From Eurosta solidaginis (taxonomy: Eukaryota > Arthropoda > Insecta > Diptera > Tephritidae): a DNA stretch of 64,000 nt. Every line of letters begins with the position of its first letter. Position 1 is the stretch's first letter. Below the pieces are notes generated by a model. The model saw only the letters and a list, made by a program, of their open reading frames with translations, was not told the DNA's origin and did no database searches. Shown here piece after piece: positions 19,235 through 29,333 of the stretch. The DNA is taken from positions 225,036,490 through 225,100,489 of the forward strand of contig NC_090319.1 of the NCBI RefSeq assembly GCF_040869045.1, in the 5' to 3' direction. Made by a program: the position numbers and the translations under genes.

Positions 19235-19357
19235 TGTAACGAATTTTTCTTGCAAATCCTCTTACGAATAGCTTGCTTAATAACCAAACTGATTAATAGC
19301 TCAAATGAAACTCTATTATTCAAAATAATACTGCTCTTGCTCGCTAGATAGCGTCTT
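19235..19357 (-). repeat. 5' LTR of Gypsy element, inner part
   Basis: It aligns with the 3' LTR but skips about 110 bp: after gcaaatcctctta it jumps to cgaatagcttgctt. The missing piece contains the AATAAA and the duplicated-looking gcaaatcctctt/gcaatcctctg start. The LTR continues at 20594 after the inserted non-LTR copy. Confidence 0.75.
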
Positions 19358-20593
19358 GTATGTATTATATTTATTTCGGATTTATTTATTTATTTAAAAT
19401 ACACATATAAGACATAGTCTTTTACAGTGCCATATTTGTTATTATTCTTATTACTAGTACAAAGTAAGTTTAAAAGCTAGAAACAAAAATAGAAGTAACA
19501 TTCAAACCATACAGCATATGTTCCATTGAGGTAAGTAAAAAAGAAAAAGTAAAACACATAAGAATGTTCAAGAACAAAGGGAGCGATGTACAGCTAATTT
19601 GAAGCGCTTAGGATTTGATTCTAATTTTACTTTATTAGGCAAAGCATTCCACAACTGCACAGCCCTAACGAAAAACATTCTCGATGTTACTGAATACTTA
19701 AAATGCGGTACAATTAGATTGCAAGTACGGGATGATTGTGCGAAAGTAAGTTTTACAAAAAGGCATTCCGGCGTACGAGAAAAGATAATCTTATGTATAA
19801 ATATTAGTAAACGACGGTCAAAGAATGCTGATAAACTGCATTCAAGAATAGTTTTTGAGAAGTTCGAAATATGATCATATTTCCGTTTAAGATAGATATA
19901 TCTGGCACAATTATTAATCAGTAGTTGATATTTGTTCATGGAAGCTTTATCCAGGCAACCATATATCAATTCATGGTAAGATATTATTGGTATTAATAGA
20001 CTTTTAACAAGTTTAAGTTTTATATCTTCTCGAATAAAATAAGCCGTTTTCCATAAATGCCTTAACATATAATATAACCTACTAATTGAGGAATTCACAT
20101 GATCAACACAAGTTAGGTGCTTATTTAAGATAAATCCAAGAGTTTTGACATTCTTCTCATATTTCACAACACTTCCATTTATAACTATCGGAGAAATGCC
20201 ATTCAGATTGTAGGAAAAATGTGAAATAGCGATCGCCTGTGTTTTGGATGCATTAAGGTGTAGTTTGTTCTTTTTAGACCATTGAAATATAGCTTCTAAA
20301 TCTTCATTTAATCGGCAAACTAAATCCTCTATTAAGCCAAGAGGGGCAGAAAGGTATATCTGAGCATCATCCGCGTAGAGATGAATGGATACCTTACTAC
20401 AGCATTTTTCTATGTCATTAATGTACAAACTAAATAAAATTGGACCAAGAATAAAACCCTGTGGAACCCCAGATTTTACTGGTAATAACCTGGATCCACG
20501 ATCCCCACATATTACCCGTTGGTACCTGTTTGTCAAATAGCTCTCAAGCAGCTTCACAGCATCGCTACTGAATCCAAAATATTTTTTTAGCTT
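19358..20593 (-). mobile_element. Non-LTR family A, copy A2, 5'-truncated insertion in the Gypsy LTR
   Basis: The LTR sequence tagcgtctt occurs directly before (19349-19357) and after (20594-20602) the insert, a clean 9-bp target-site duplication. The insert contains the C-terminal half of the reverse transcriptase and the family-A 3' UTR, with TTTATTTATTTA tail (about 19378-19397) and hairpin AAGAC-ATA-GTCTT (19409-19421). The 5' end breaks inside the polymerase, as is common when reverse transcription stops early. Confidence 0.88.
19568..20593 (-). CDS. Reverse transcriptase C-terminal half, copy A2
   Basis: The frame is open from the stop at 19568 to 20626, but the first dozen codons (20594-20626) are LTR sequence, so the real non-LTR part starts at 20593. 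Seen are G-V-P-Q-G-F-I-L-G-P (with F where S is usual), catalytic Y-A-D-D in L-Y-A-D-D-A-Q-I-Y-L, and the conserved thumb K-L-K-L-V-K-S-L-L-I-P-I-I-S-Y. The fingers region and endonuclease are missing. The uninterrupted frame suggests a recent insertion. Confidence 0.8.
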   Translation of the reverse strand, partial: KLKKYFGFSSDAVKLLESYLTNRYQRVICGDRGSRLLPVKSGVPQGFILGPILFSLYINDIEKCCSKVSIHLYADDAQIYLSAPLGLIEDLVCRLNEDLEAIFQWSKKNKLHLNASKTQAIAISHFSYNLNGISPIVINGSVVKYEKNVKTLGFILNKHLTCVDHVNSSISRLYYMLRHLWKTAYFIREDIKLKLVKSLLIPIISYHELIYGCLDKASMNKYQLLINNCARYIYLKRKYDHISNFSKTILECSLSAFFDRRLLIFIHKIIFSRTPECLFVKLTFAQSSRTCNLIVPHFKYSVTSRMFFVRAVQLWNALPNKVKLESNPKRFKLAVHRSLCS

Positions 20594-20990
20594 TAGCGTC
20601 TTAGTCGAAACTGCTTGACAACTCAAATCAAACTGAATTTCAGCGCCTCTACAATTTTTGCCTTATATACTGTCTGATTTCAACGTTGCATCTTCTAGGC
20701 GCTTCCAGAATCTACTAGTCCAGCAGCTCTCAATCTTCTTAGCTGTAATTACAATTGCACAATTTATAGTTTTTCTCATTGCATACTTATAGGAGTATCT
20801 CAGATATATGCATGTGTTGGTGCATTGACTCTCCGCTGCTCGTATACGTACATGGTACATATGTGTAGACGAAATTATTGTTTCGTTTATGTAGATACAT
20901 AATGATTGATCTATTGATGTGATTTCGCGTCACTGCTTAGCATCGGCTTAGAGATAGCAGCACCACTTAATTTTGCTAATATTCGTAACA
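20594..20990 (-). repeat. 5' LTR of Gypsy element, outer part
   Basis: It matches 16,590-16,989 of the 3' LTR over its whole length with scattered differences and ends in cgtaaca before the ATAT duplication. Confidence 0.8.
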
Positions 20991-22575
20991 ATATGAACAT
21001 TACAATATTTTAGCTCATTAGGTAAGTCATTAACAGACAACACAAATAACAAAGGGCCCAGGATTGAACCTTGCGGAACACCCCTGAGTACAGGTACGAA
21101 ATTAGACCTATTGCCCCAACATACACAGCCTGAGATCTGTACACGAGGTAGGACCTAGTCAAAGCAGTGGCATGAGAAGAGAAATTAAAAAGATTTTGTA
21201 GCTTGCGACATACAACCTCATGATCTACTGGGTCAAACGCCTTGGAATGATCGAGTAGAGTTAGACAAGCAAGATTATTTCCATCAATTTCCATCCTGAT
21301 GCTTTCGATAATATCCAACAGAGCCGAAGTGCAACTTCGCTTCGGTCTGAAACCGGACTGGCGGTCTATTATCCTGCACATATGAAATTATTTCCTTATG
21401 AAGGATACGCTCAACAATTTTAAACAAAAATGGTGGGATATCAGTTGGCCTGTATTCGTTATTTTTCTTATGTACAGCAATGATTTCAGCAACTATCCAG
21501 CACTTAGGGAAAACACAGGTCGTTAGTATGGAGTTAACTAGGTGGGTCACATGCGACAGAATCTTTGGCAATATAATTTTGAGAAACTTCTCACTGGTTC
21601 CATCAAAGCCAATAGTGTTTGACTTTACTGAGAGTATGGCTTGCACAATATCACAGTCGTCAACACACATAAATTCAAAAGGACTGACACCAACATTTAC
21701 ACGTTCACAATAGTTGTCAAGGCTAACACGAGGATTTGATACAGGCAAACTAGCAAAATCAACATTAATTTCATCTAATTCGGAGTAAGTAGGTAAACTT
21801 TCTTTGGGTTTTCCCACGCCAATCGTCCTTATACGATTACAGGTTTGACGGGAGTTCTTTGCAAGACTAAACTTTACATCATAAAACAAACTTTGGCTCT
21901 TTTAATTGCTTTGGTAGCAGTAATTCGAGCCGATTTAGATTGGTTATACGTATCTGAAAGTCGGCACCTTTTCCAGCATGAATATGCTTTATTACGCACA
22001 TTAATTAAATGTTTAATGTTAGCCAATAAACCAAGTCCTAATTCACCGAACGACTACCTTAGTTTGGGGGACATAATATGTGGAGGGATTTTTGGAGGTC
22101 ACTGACAAAGGAGAGTGCTCTTTGCACGAGTGAAGTGAGTAGGTGAAGATGTGTTTGTCGGGTATAGTCCTAGAAACTCCATACTTAGTTTTAAACCGTT
22201 ATCGTCAAGCAGCTTCCTGTTGAAATCACCGGCAATTATGATATTACTGTAGTTACCTAGTAGTGATTGAATAAATTCGGTGAAATTCACAAAATTCACT
22301 GACGATTTGATCGGAATACACATCCAATAAGAAACTTATTATGATTAGAAACTGTTTCAACAAACTACAGGTACAAGCTTTCCTTTACATAAATCGCAAC
22401 ACCACCATGACCATAGCGATCAGCTCTGTAAAGTTTGTAACCATTTACTTTCACCAAACTGTTACTGTGGTGTGAGGTCAACCGTTTCTCAGAAACACAA
22501 AGAACGCCTATTGCCGAATCTTCAAAAATATATCTAAATTCGTAAATTTTTAAACAAACTTTGAGCATTTAGATG
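20991..22575 (-). pseudogene. Non-LTR element B, 5' part: endonuclease and first half of reverse transcriptase
   Basis: Reading leftward, 22365-22568 has the endonuclease start (C-V-S-E-K-R-L, G-H-G-G-V-A-I-Y-V-K-E), and 22099-22323 has I-I-I-A-G-D-F-N-R and P-T-H-F-T-R. The polymerase at 21284-21889 shows N-T-I-G-F-D-G-T-S and E-Y-R-P-T-D-I-P-P, and 21010-21381 has S-G-F-R-P-K-R-S-C and L-L-D-H-S-K-A-F-D-P-V-D. A frameshift follows, then P-Q-G-S-I-L-G-P-L-L near 21050. It stops at 20991, where the Gypsy insertion begins. Several stops make it dead. It belongs to the same broad group as family A but is clearly a different family. Confidence 0.75.
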
Positions 22576-22589
22576 GATTATTTAAGCCC

Positions 22590-24330
22590 GCTTGCTTGTT
22601 TGCCAAGGATACACATGAGTAATCATATGTTGACCAAACTGTACGTAATATGGTGAATAACCTATTGTGGTGTGAGCCGAACGTCTAAGTGCCGCTGAGA
22701 ATCTTGGCAAATATAAATCCCAATCTCGTTGATCTTTGGATATATATGAACGTAAAGCGGATATTATGGATTTGTTTACCCTCTCGGAGGCGGATTGAGG
22801 AGAATATATGGCAAAATATGTGTGAACGATTCCACATTTAGATAAAAGGTGTTAAATTGATTTGATTTGAACTGAGAACCGTTGTCGGTTACTACCACTT
22901 CAGGTACTCCAAAAACCATAAATACGTTGTCTTCTAGGGATTCGCATATATTACCGGTGATCTAACACAATGGATATCCCTATACTTCCTCCTTTTCATC
23001 GAGTATAAGGACCTAAAAAATTAAGGTAAACTCATTGAAACGGTCTAGAAGATTTTGGTTGATCACCCATCGGGGGTCTCAAGATTGAGTTTGGGGCTTT
23101 CGACTGTAAGCAGAAATCACATTTAGAAACAAGATTGCGTACATCTGCTGCCATTTTTGGTCAATACAATTTTCTCTTTAACTTATCCCGAGTTTTTGCA
23201 ATGCCTCCATACGCGGCCGAAGTAGGGCAATGTGCACGAGTTATAAAATCTTGTTTCAATTCCTCGGGAATCCACAATTTCCACCTTGAAGCTTCCACTG
23301 CAGCATCGCCATTTGCAAAGTCGGTACGTTTATAGATAAATTGGTCTATTACTCGTATATCCGGAAGCTTATTCTGATTTTCTAGAATACTTTTTCGGAG
23401 TTTTTCATAACTGCCTGTCAGAAAATGGGGAGAACTCAAGTCAATTAATGGAACGGGATGTGTTTCATCATCTGTAACTTCTCTAGAAATCTCTTCTAAT
23501 CGCGAAAGTGCATCCGGTACGACATTAAGACTACCCTTTCGATGTTGTATTTCAAAATCAAATCCCTGTAGCTTCAATAACCATCGCGCTAATCACCCAT
23601 TCAAGTCAGGTTGTTGCATTAAACACTGTAAACTGTCATAGTCTGTTGTAACTTTAAAAGCATGTCGCTCAACATATTCCAGAAATTTTTAGATATTAGT
23701 AAAGCTGCCAAGCACTCTAATTCTATGATGGAATAATTCCGCGCGTGATTTAACTTGTGAGAGTAATACGCTATGGGGCGTTCAACTCCTTCAACTCCCT
23801 GAGCAAGCACTCCTCCAACACCAGTCACGGAGGCGTTGCACTGTATAATGAAAGGGAGTTAAAAATCAGGAGTTATCAGAAGAAGCGCTGAAGAAAGCTT
23901 TTCTTTGAGGGTTTGGAAGGCGGCTTGGACTTCGTCTGTCCACTTGATAGAATGTGTTTTGTATGTCAAATCCGTTAAAGGCACTGTTAGACTGGCGCAG
24001 TTGTCGATGAAACGTCTGTACCAGCCGACTAGGCTTAGAAATCGTCGCATCTCTCGAACACTTTTCGGAGGTTTAATATCCATTATGGCGGATACCTTTT
24101 TGGGATCAGTTTTAATGACACCATTTCCCACTATAAAGCTAAGATATCGTACCTCACTCACACAAAATTTACATTTTTGGATATTCACTGTGAAATTGGC
24201 TTTCCTTAACAGGTGTGCTATTTCAGGTAATAGTAAAAGATGAGAATCTCAAAGTCTGCTGAGAACAAAAGAAAGTCGTCCAAATAAACGAATGCTGCGT
24301 TCAGTGCAATCCAAGGTATACATTTCAGGA
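22590..24330 (-). pseudogene. Ty3/Gypsy pol remnant (RT, RNase H, integrase)
   Basis: From right to left on the minus strand: V-Y-L-D-D-F-L-L-F near 24,270 (polymerase active site); 23859-24188 with I-Q-K-C-K-F-C, P-P-K-S-V-R-E-M-R-R-F-L and W-Y-R-R-F-I; RNase H at 23619-23828 (V-L-A-Q-G-V-E-G-V-E-R-P-I-A-Y, then Y-S-I-I-E-L-E-C-L-A); 23161-23577 with the end of RNase H (I-Q-H-R-K-G-S-L-N-V-V-P-D-A-L-S-R) and the integrase zinc module (A-H-C-P-T-S-A-A-Y-G-G). The integrase core follows in broken frames to about 22,600, with V-V-V-T-D-N-G-S-Q-F near 22,880 and a G-Q-H-M-I-T block near 22,630. No LTR is visible at either side. Confidence 0.8.
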
Positions 24331-24734
24331 TTTTCTAAAATCTCATTTTAATCATTTGAAAATGCCTCCAAGATTTTATTCATTAAATTAAACTTGGTCT
24401 TGTTGGTCATACGCTTCTCTAAGATACTATCATGTGGCAATTGTTCTTGCACAGGGTTAGCGGCGATATGTGCGGCATCATCGGAAAAGATAAGTTAAAA
24501 TTTGGGGAATTCGTATGTGGAACTAACTCAGGGAGTCCTAAATGGGGTTGATCTCTGCTGAGATTGTTTCTTCTTCGTCGGGAAGTAATAATTCGTGGAA
24601 ACGTTCCCGTTGATGACTGTTGTTATATCTGTGTCGGTAAGCTGATATATGCGTTATATCAAGTAAGCTGTTCTTTGTACATGCTTTTCTGAGTACAAGT
24701 TTTAGAATTAGATGACCATTGGACTAGACAATCA
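24331..24734. other. Decayed Gypsy-flanking sequence
   Basis: Short minus-strand stretches, such as one reading K-R-M-T-N-K-T-K-F-N-L-M-N-K-I-L near 24,390, may be more of the same Gypsy pol or its 5' region, but I cannot name a domain. No other structure is seen. Confidence 0.3.
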
Positions 24735-24840
24735 ATTTATTTAATTTAAATTTATTAATTATTTAAGATACATTACTGCATTAAAACTCAGTCTTTTAAT
24801 GCACAATACAAGCAGAAAACTTAAATCTAATCTAATCTAA
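24735..24840 (-). mobile_element. 3' end of non-LTR family A (copy A4) with enlarged hairpin
   Basis: It has the same order as in copies A1-A3: an ATTTA-rich tail, a hairpin, then an A-rich segment ending in tctaatctaatctaa pentamers (about 24,825-24,840). The hairpin here is a perfect 10-bp stem with a 7-base loop (TGCATTAAAA-CTCAGTC-TTTTAATGCA, 24777-24803). The coding part is missing, replaced at 24,841 by the Helitron-like element. Confidence 0.6.
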
Positions 24841-25639
24841 TATATATTATAAATGGGAAAGTTTGGATGTTAAGATGTTTGGATGTTTGGATGTTTGGAT
24901 GTTTGTCCAGACATTTGTCTTTGTGACTCAATAACGCAAGAACGGCTGGACCGATTTGGATGAAATTTTGCACACATATAGCCAATAGTCTAGAAGGATC
25001 TACTAGCTATATATTTTTCAAAAGGGGCGTGGTCCCCGCCCCCTAGGAACAGTTATAATTTAATTATTATATTTTTTCGTCTTTGCGACTGAATGACGCC
25101 AGAATGGCTACACGGATTTTGATGAAATTTGGGACACAGACAGTAGTCTACTAGCGAAATTTTTTTCGAGCATGGAAAGAGGGGTGGGGGTCCCGCGACC
25201 CCTTCGAGAAATTATTTTTCATAATTTTTACACATTATAACTTTACGTATACTGGCCTTCACCAATATCACAGACTCAAGGGGTCAAATAAGTCGAGGGC
25301 TTACAAAGTAAGCAGTGACACCCTCCGCCCGCACCCCCCCTTTATCACCCCCTCTGGTGTAAAATCTATAAATTGTTATAACTCAATATAAATTTTCTCC
25401 TAAATCAATAGTTTTTGGTATCTGGTACATACAGAACGAGATCTAGACAATTTTGGAGGAACGATCAGTGGTCCTCTCCTCTACTCCCGCCATCCGCTCT
25501 CCAACAATTGTTTTTATTAGCACGCGTTTATTAGCTTTACCTGTGTGTTTCTATGTAACTTTTTATTCGCTCCAATGCGCCTGCTGCCTTATTAACATGG
25601 TTTTATAATTAGCTTCACCTTATTTGTAATCCCGTAAGG

Positions 25640-28600
25640 GTCATATCGAGACCCTTCCGGGATCATTTCTGGATGGTTTTCGGGATCGGTCCGGGATTAC
25701 GCCGGGGTAATTTCGGGACTATTTCGGGATCATTTTGGGACCCTTCCGGGATCATTTCTGTATAGTTTTCGGGATCCGTCCGCGATCCCGTCGGGGTTAT
25801 TTTGGGACATTTTCGGGACTATTCCGGAATCATTTCGGGACTATTTCGCGATCATTTGGGGACCCTTCCGGCATAATTTCGGGATCATTTGCGTACCTTC
25901 GAGAGATAAATTCTTGATGGTTTCCGGGATCATTACGGGACTTTTTCGGGGTTATTTTGGGTCCCTTTAGGCATCATTTCTGGATGGTCCTCGGGATTCG
26001 TCCGGTATCCCGTCGGGGTCATTTCGGGACTTTTTCGCGACTAATACGGGATCATTCGGCATCATTTCTGGATGGTTTTCGAGATCCGTCCGGGATTTCG
26101 TCGGGGTCATTTGGGGACTTTTTCGGGATCATTTGGGGCTCTTCCGGCATCATTTCTGGATGGTTTTCGGGATCCGTCCGGGATCTCGTCGGGGTCATTT
26201 GGGGACTTTTTCGGGATCATTTGGGGGCTCTTCCGGCATCATTTCTGGATGGTTTTCGGGATCCGTCCGGGATCTCGTCGGGGTCATTTGGGACTTTTTC
26301 GGGATCCTTTGGGGGCTCTTCCGGCATCATTTCTGGATGGTTTTCGGGATCCGTCCGGGATCTCGTCAGGGTCATTTGGGGACTTTTTCGGGATCATTTC
26401 GGGGCTCTTCCGGCATCATTTCTGGATGGTTTTCGGGATCCGCCCAGGATCCCGTCGGGGTCATTTCGGGACTTTTTCGCGACTAATACGGGATCATTTG
26501 GGAACCCTTTCGGCATCATTTCTGGATGGTTTTCGGGATCCGTCCGGGATCCCATCAGGGTAATTTCGGGACTATTAGGGGATCATTTGGGAACCTTTCC
26601 GCCATCATTTCTGGATAATTTTCGGGATCCGTCCGGGATGCCGACGAGGTCATTTTGGGACTATTTCGGGATCATTTGGGATACCCACCGGCATCATTTC
26701 TGAATGGTTTTTGGGATTCGTCCGGGATCCCGTCGTGGTCATTTCGGGATTTTTTCTCGACAAATACGGGATCATTTGTGGACCCTTTCGGCATCATTTC
26801 TGGATAGTTGTCGGGATCCCGTCACGGTCATTTCGGGACTATTAGGGGATCATTTGAGGACCTTTCCGGCATCATTCCTGGATAGTTTTCGGAATCCTTT
26901 CGGGATCCCGTCAGGGTCATTTCGGGGCTTTTTCGGGATCATTTAAGGATGGCTTTCAGGATTCGTCCGAGAACCCGTCAGAGTAATTTCTGGACTTTTC
27001 CGAGACTATTTCGGGATCATTTTGGGACCTTCCCAAGATCATTTCTGGATGGATTTCGGGATTTGTCCGGGATGCCGTCAGGGTCATTTTGGGACTATTA
27101 GGTGAGCATTTGAGGACCTTTCCGACATCACTTCTGGATGGTTTTCGGTATCCGTTCAGGATCCCGTCGGAATAATTGCCGTCAGGTTCATTTTGGGACT
27201 ATTAGGTGATCATTTGAGGACCTTTCCGGCATCACTTCTGGATGGTTTTCGGTATCCGTTCAGGATCTCGTCGGAATAATTGCGGGACTTTTTCGGGATC
27301 ATTTGGTGTCCCTTCCTGCATCATTTCTGGATGGTTTTTGGGATTCGTCCGGCATCCCGTCGGGGTCATTTCGGGACTTTTTCTCGACTAATAAGGGATC
27401 ATTTGCGGGCCCTATCGGCATCATTTCTAGATAGTTGTCGGGATCCGTTCGGGATCCAGTCAGGGTCTTTTCGGAACTATTTGGAGATCATTTGAGGACC
27501 TCTCCGGCATCATTTATGGATAGTTTTCGGGATCCTTTCGGGGTCCAGTCAGGGTCATTTCGGGACTTTTTCGGGATCATTTAGAGATGGCTTTCAGGAT
27601 TCGTCCGGGAACCAGTCAGGGTAATTTCTGAACTTTTCCGAGACTATTTCGGGATAATTTTGGGACCTTCCCAAGATCATTTTTGGATGGATTTCGGGAT
27701 CAGTCCGGGGTGCCGTCAGGGTCATTTTGGTATTAGGTGATCATTTGCAGACCTTTCCGACATCACTTCTGAATGGTTTTCGGTATCCGATCAGGATCCC
27801 GTCGGAATCATTGCAGGACTTTTTCGGGATCATTTGGGGTCCCTCCCCAGATCATTTCTGGATGGATTTCGGGATCTGTCTGGGATCCCATCAGGGTCAT
27901 TTAGGGGTGCGTCCGAGATCCCGTCAGGCTCATTTTGGGACTTCTTCGGGACTATATCGGGATCATTTCTGGATGGTATGTGGGATCCGTCCATGACCCA
28001 TTAAACGTCATTTCGGGACTATTAGGTGATCATTTGAGGACCTTTCCGGCATCACTTCTGGATGATTTTCGGTATCCGTTCGGGATCCCGTCGGAATCAA
28101 TGCGGGACTTTTTCGGAATCATTTGGGATTACTTCCGGCATCATTTCTGGATGGTTTTCGGGATTTGTCCGGGATCCCGTCGGGGTTATTTCGGGACCTT
28201 TTCGGGGCTAATACGGGATCATTTGGGGATACTCTAGGGGTCGTTTCGTGACTTTTTCTGTATTATTTCGGGATCATTTTGGGACCCTTTCGGAATAATT
28301 TCTTGTGGTTTCCGTATCCATCAGGGTCATTTCGGGACCATCTTGCGGTCATTTGGGGACCCTTCCGAGATCATTTCTGGATCCGTCCGGGATGCCGAAG
28401 GAGCCATTTCGGGATTTTTTCTTACTTTTCCGGGATAGTTTTTGCACCCTTCCTGGATCATTTCTGGATCTGTGCGGGATCCCATCTGGGTCATTTCCGG
28501 ACTATTTCGGGATCATTTTGGGATCCTTCCGGAATCATTTCTGTATGGTTTTCGCGATCCGTCGTGGATCCCCTCGGAGCCATTTCGGAACTTTTTCTGG

Positions 28601-28915
28601 AGTATGTCGGGATAATTTAGGGACCCTTCCTGGATATTTTCTGGATGGTTTTTGAGATCCGCCCGGGAGCCCGTCAGGGTCATTTCGGAACCTTTTCGGG
28701 ATCATTTTGGAACACCTTCAGGGATCATTTCTGTGTGGTTCTCTGGATACGTCTAGAATCGTGTCGCTGTCATTTCGGTTTTTTTTGGGATTAGTCGGGG
28801 AACTTTTGGAGACCCTTTCGGGGCATTTCTGGATGGTTTTCGGGATCCGTCCGCGATAGCGTGGGGGTCATTTCGTAGCTTTTTCTGGATAATTTCGGGA
28901 TCATTTGGGATCCTA
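25640..28915. repeat. 3.3-kb satellite: 11-bp unit in 89-bp higher-order repeats
   Basis: Nearly the whole stretch is made of variants of TTTCGGGATCA. In the most regular part (26,140-26,700) the marker cggcatcatttctggatgg recurs at offsets of 89, 88, 89, 100, 89 and 89 bases. An 89-bp unit divides into seven 11-mers and one 12-mer; the 100-bp variant has exactly one extra 11-mer (TTTCGCGACTA). Further out, the units diverge. All three plus frames are nearly free of stops, so long frames such as 25957-26703 are a by-product of composition and are not annotated as genes. Confidence 0.9.
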
Positions 28916-29043
28916 TCAGGTTGTCAGCTCCTTTAGTTCTTTTTTTTTACTCAATTACAAAAATAAAATGCATTAGACAGAAAACAAAATTTTAAACAGA
29001 TAATAAGCAGGCTAACGCGAATAGCCCATATATTTAAATTTCT

Positions 29044-29064
29044 CCCTGCGGACGGGGCCGCGGG
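29044..29064 (+). other. Helitron-like 3' terminal hairpin
   Basis: A 7-bp GC stem with one bulged T and a 6-base loop, ten bases upstream of the final CTAG. Such a hairpin is thought to act as terminator of rolling-circle transposition. Confidence 0.6.
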
Positions 29065-29074
29065 TAAAGGCTAG

Positions 29075-29185
29075 TATATAATAAGTATAGTATAATATAG
29101 TAGAGTATAGTTATAGTGTAGTATAGTTATAGTGTAGTATAGTTATAGTGTAGTATAGTTTAGTTTAGTGTGGAATATATAGGTT
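29075..29185. repeat. TATAG / TTATAGTGTAG microsatellite
   Basis: Imperfect repeats of tatagt and of the 16-base unit ttatagtgtagtatag follow the Helitron-like terminus. They could be the other half of an AT microsatellite into which the element inserted. Confidence 0.8.
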
Positions 29186-29333
29186 TTAAAATAAAGTAAA
29201 AAACAAGTAAGGAAGGCTAAGATCGGGTTTAACCGAACATTACATACTCAGCTGAGAGCGTTGGAGACAAAATAAGGGAAAATCACCATGTAGGAAAATG
29301 AACCTAGGGTAACCCTGGAATGGTTTGTATGAC

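Larger units (their letters stand above)
16371..20990 (-). mobile_element. Internally deleted Ty3/Gypsy element with two LTRs and ATAT duplication
   Basis: The left LTR is 16371-16989. The right LTR runs 19235-20990, interrupted by a non-LTR copy at 19358-20593. Both LTRs begin TGTTACGAATATTAG on the minus strand. ATAT occurs at 16367-16370 and 20991-20994. Inside are a primer site (minus strand TGGTGCCAGAAGAGGAAT, 19215-19232), gag, protease and only the C-terminal end of integrase; reverse transcriptase, RNase H and the integrase core are missing between about 17,320 and 17,600. A purine tract, GGTGGAGGGCAG, precedes the left LTR at 16990-17001. The element could only have moved with enzymes from a relative if it moved in this form. 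Confidence 0.85.
24841..29074 (+). mobile_element. Helitron-like (Helentron-type) non-autonomous element carrying a satellite
   Basis: The 3' end reads CCC-T-GCGG-ACGGGG-CCGC-GGG followed by taaagg and CTAG (29044-29074). That is a GC-rich hairpin a few bases before a CTRR terminus, which is the signature of Helitrons. No terminal inverted repeats or target duplication are seen, also as expected. The 5' end begins near tatatattataaatgggaaa and contains two related 130-bp modules with aacggctggaccgatttgga (24,945) and gaatggctacacggattttg (25,101). No Rep/helicase gene is present, so it is non-autonomous. The left boundary is set by the TCTAA pentamer run of copy A4 and is approximate. Confidence 0.6.

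Noticed and set aside
25957..28655. Long plus-strand frames with S-G-S-F and F-R-D-H-F repeats (up to 248 codons)
   Set aside because: They run through the GGGATC satellite. All three plus frames are open because the repeat unit contains few stop words, and 89-bp units shift frame at each step. No consistent protein is encoded.
25640..28915. CRISPR-like regular repeats
   Set aside because: Units are contiguous without unique spacers, diverge gradually, and the context is eukaryotic mobile DNA. It is a satellite.
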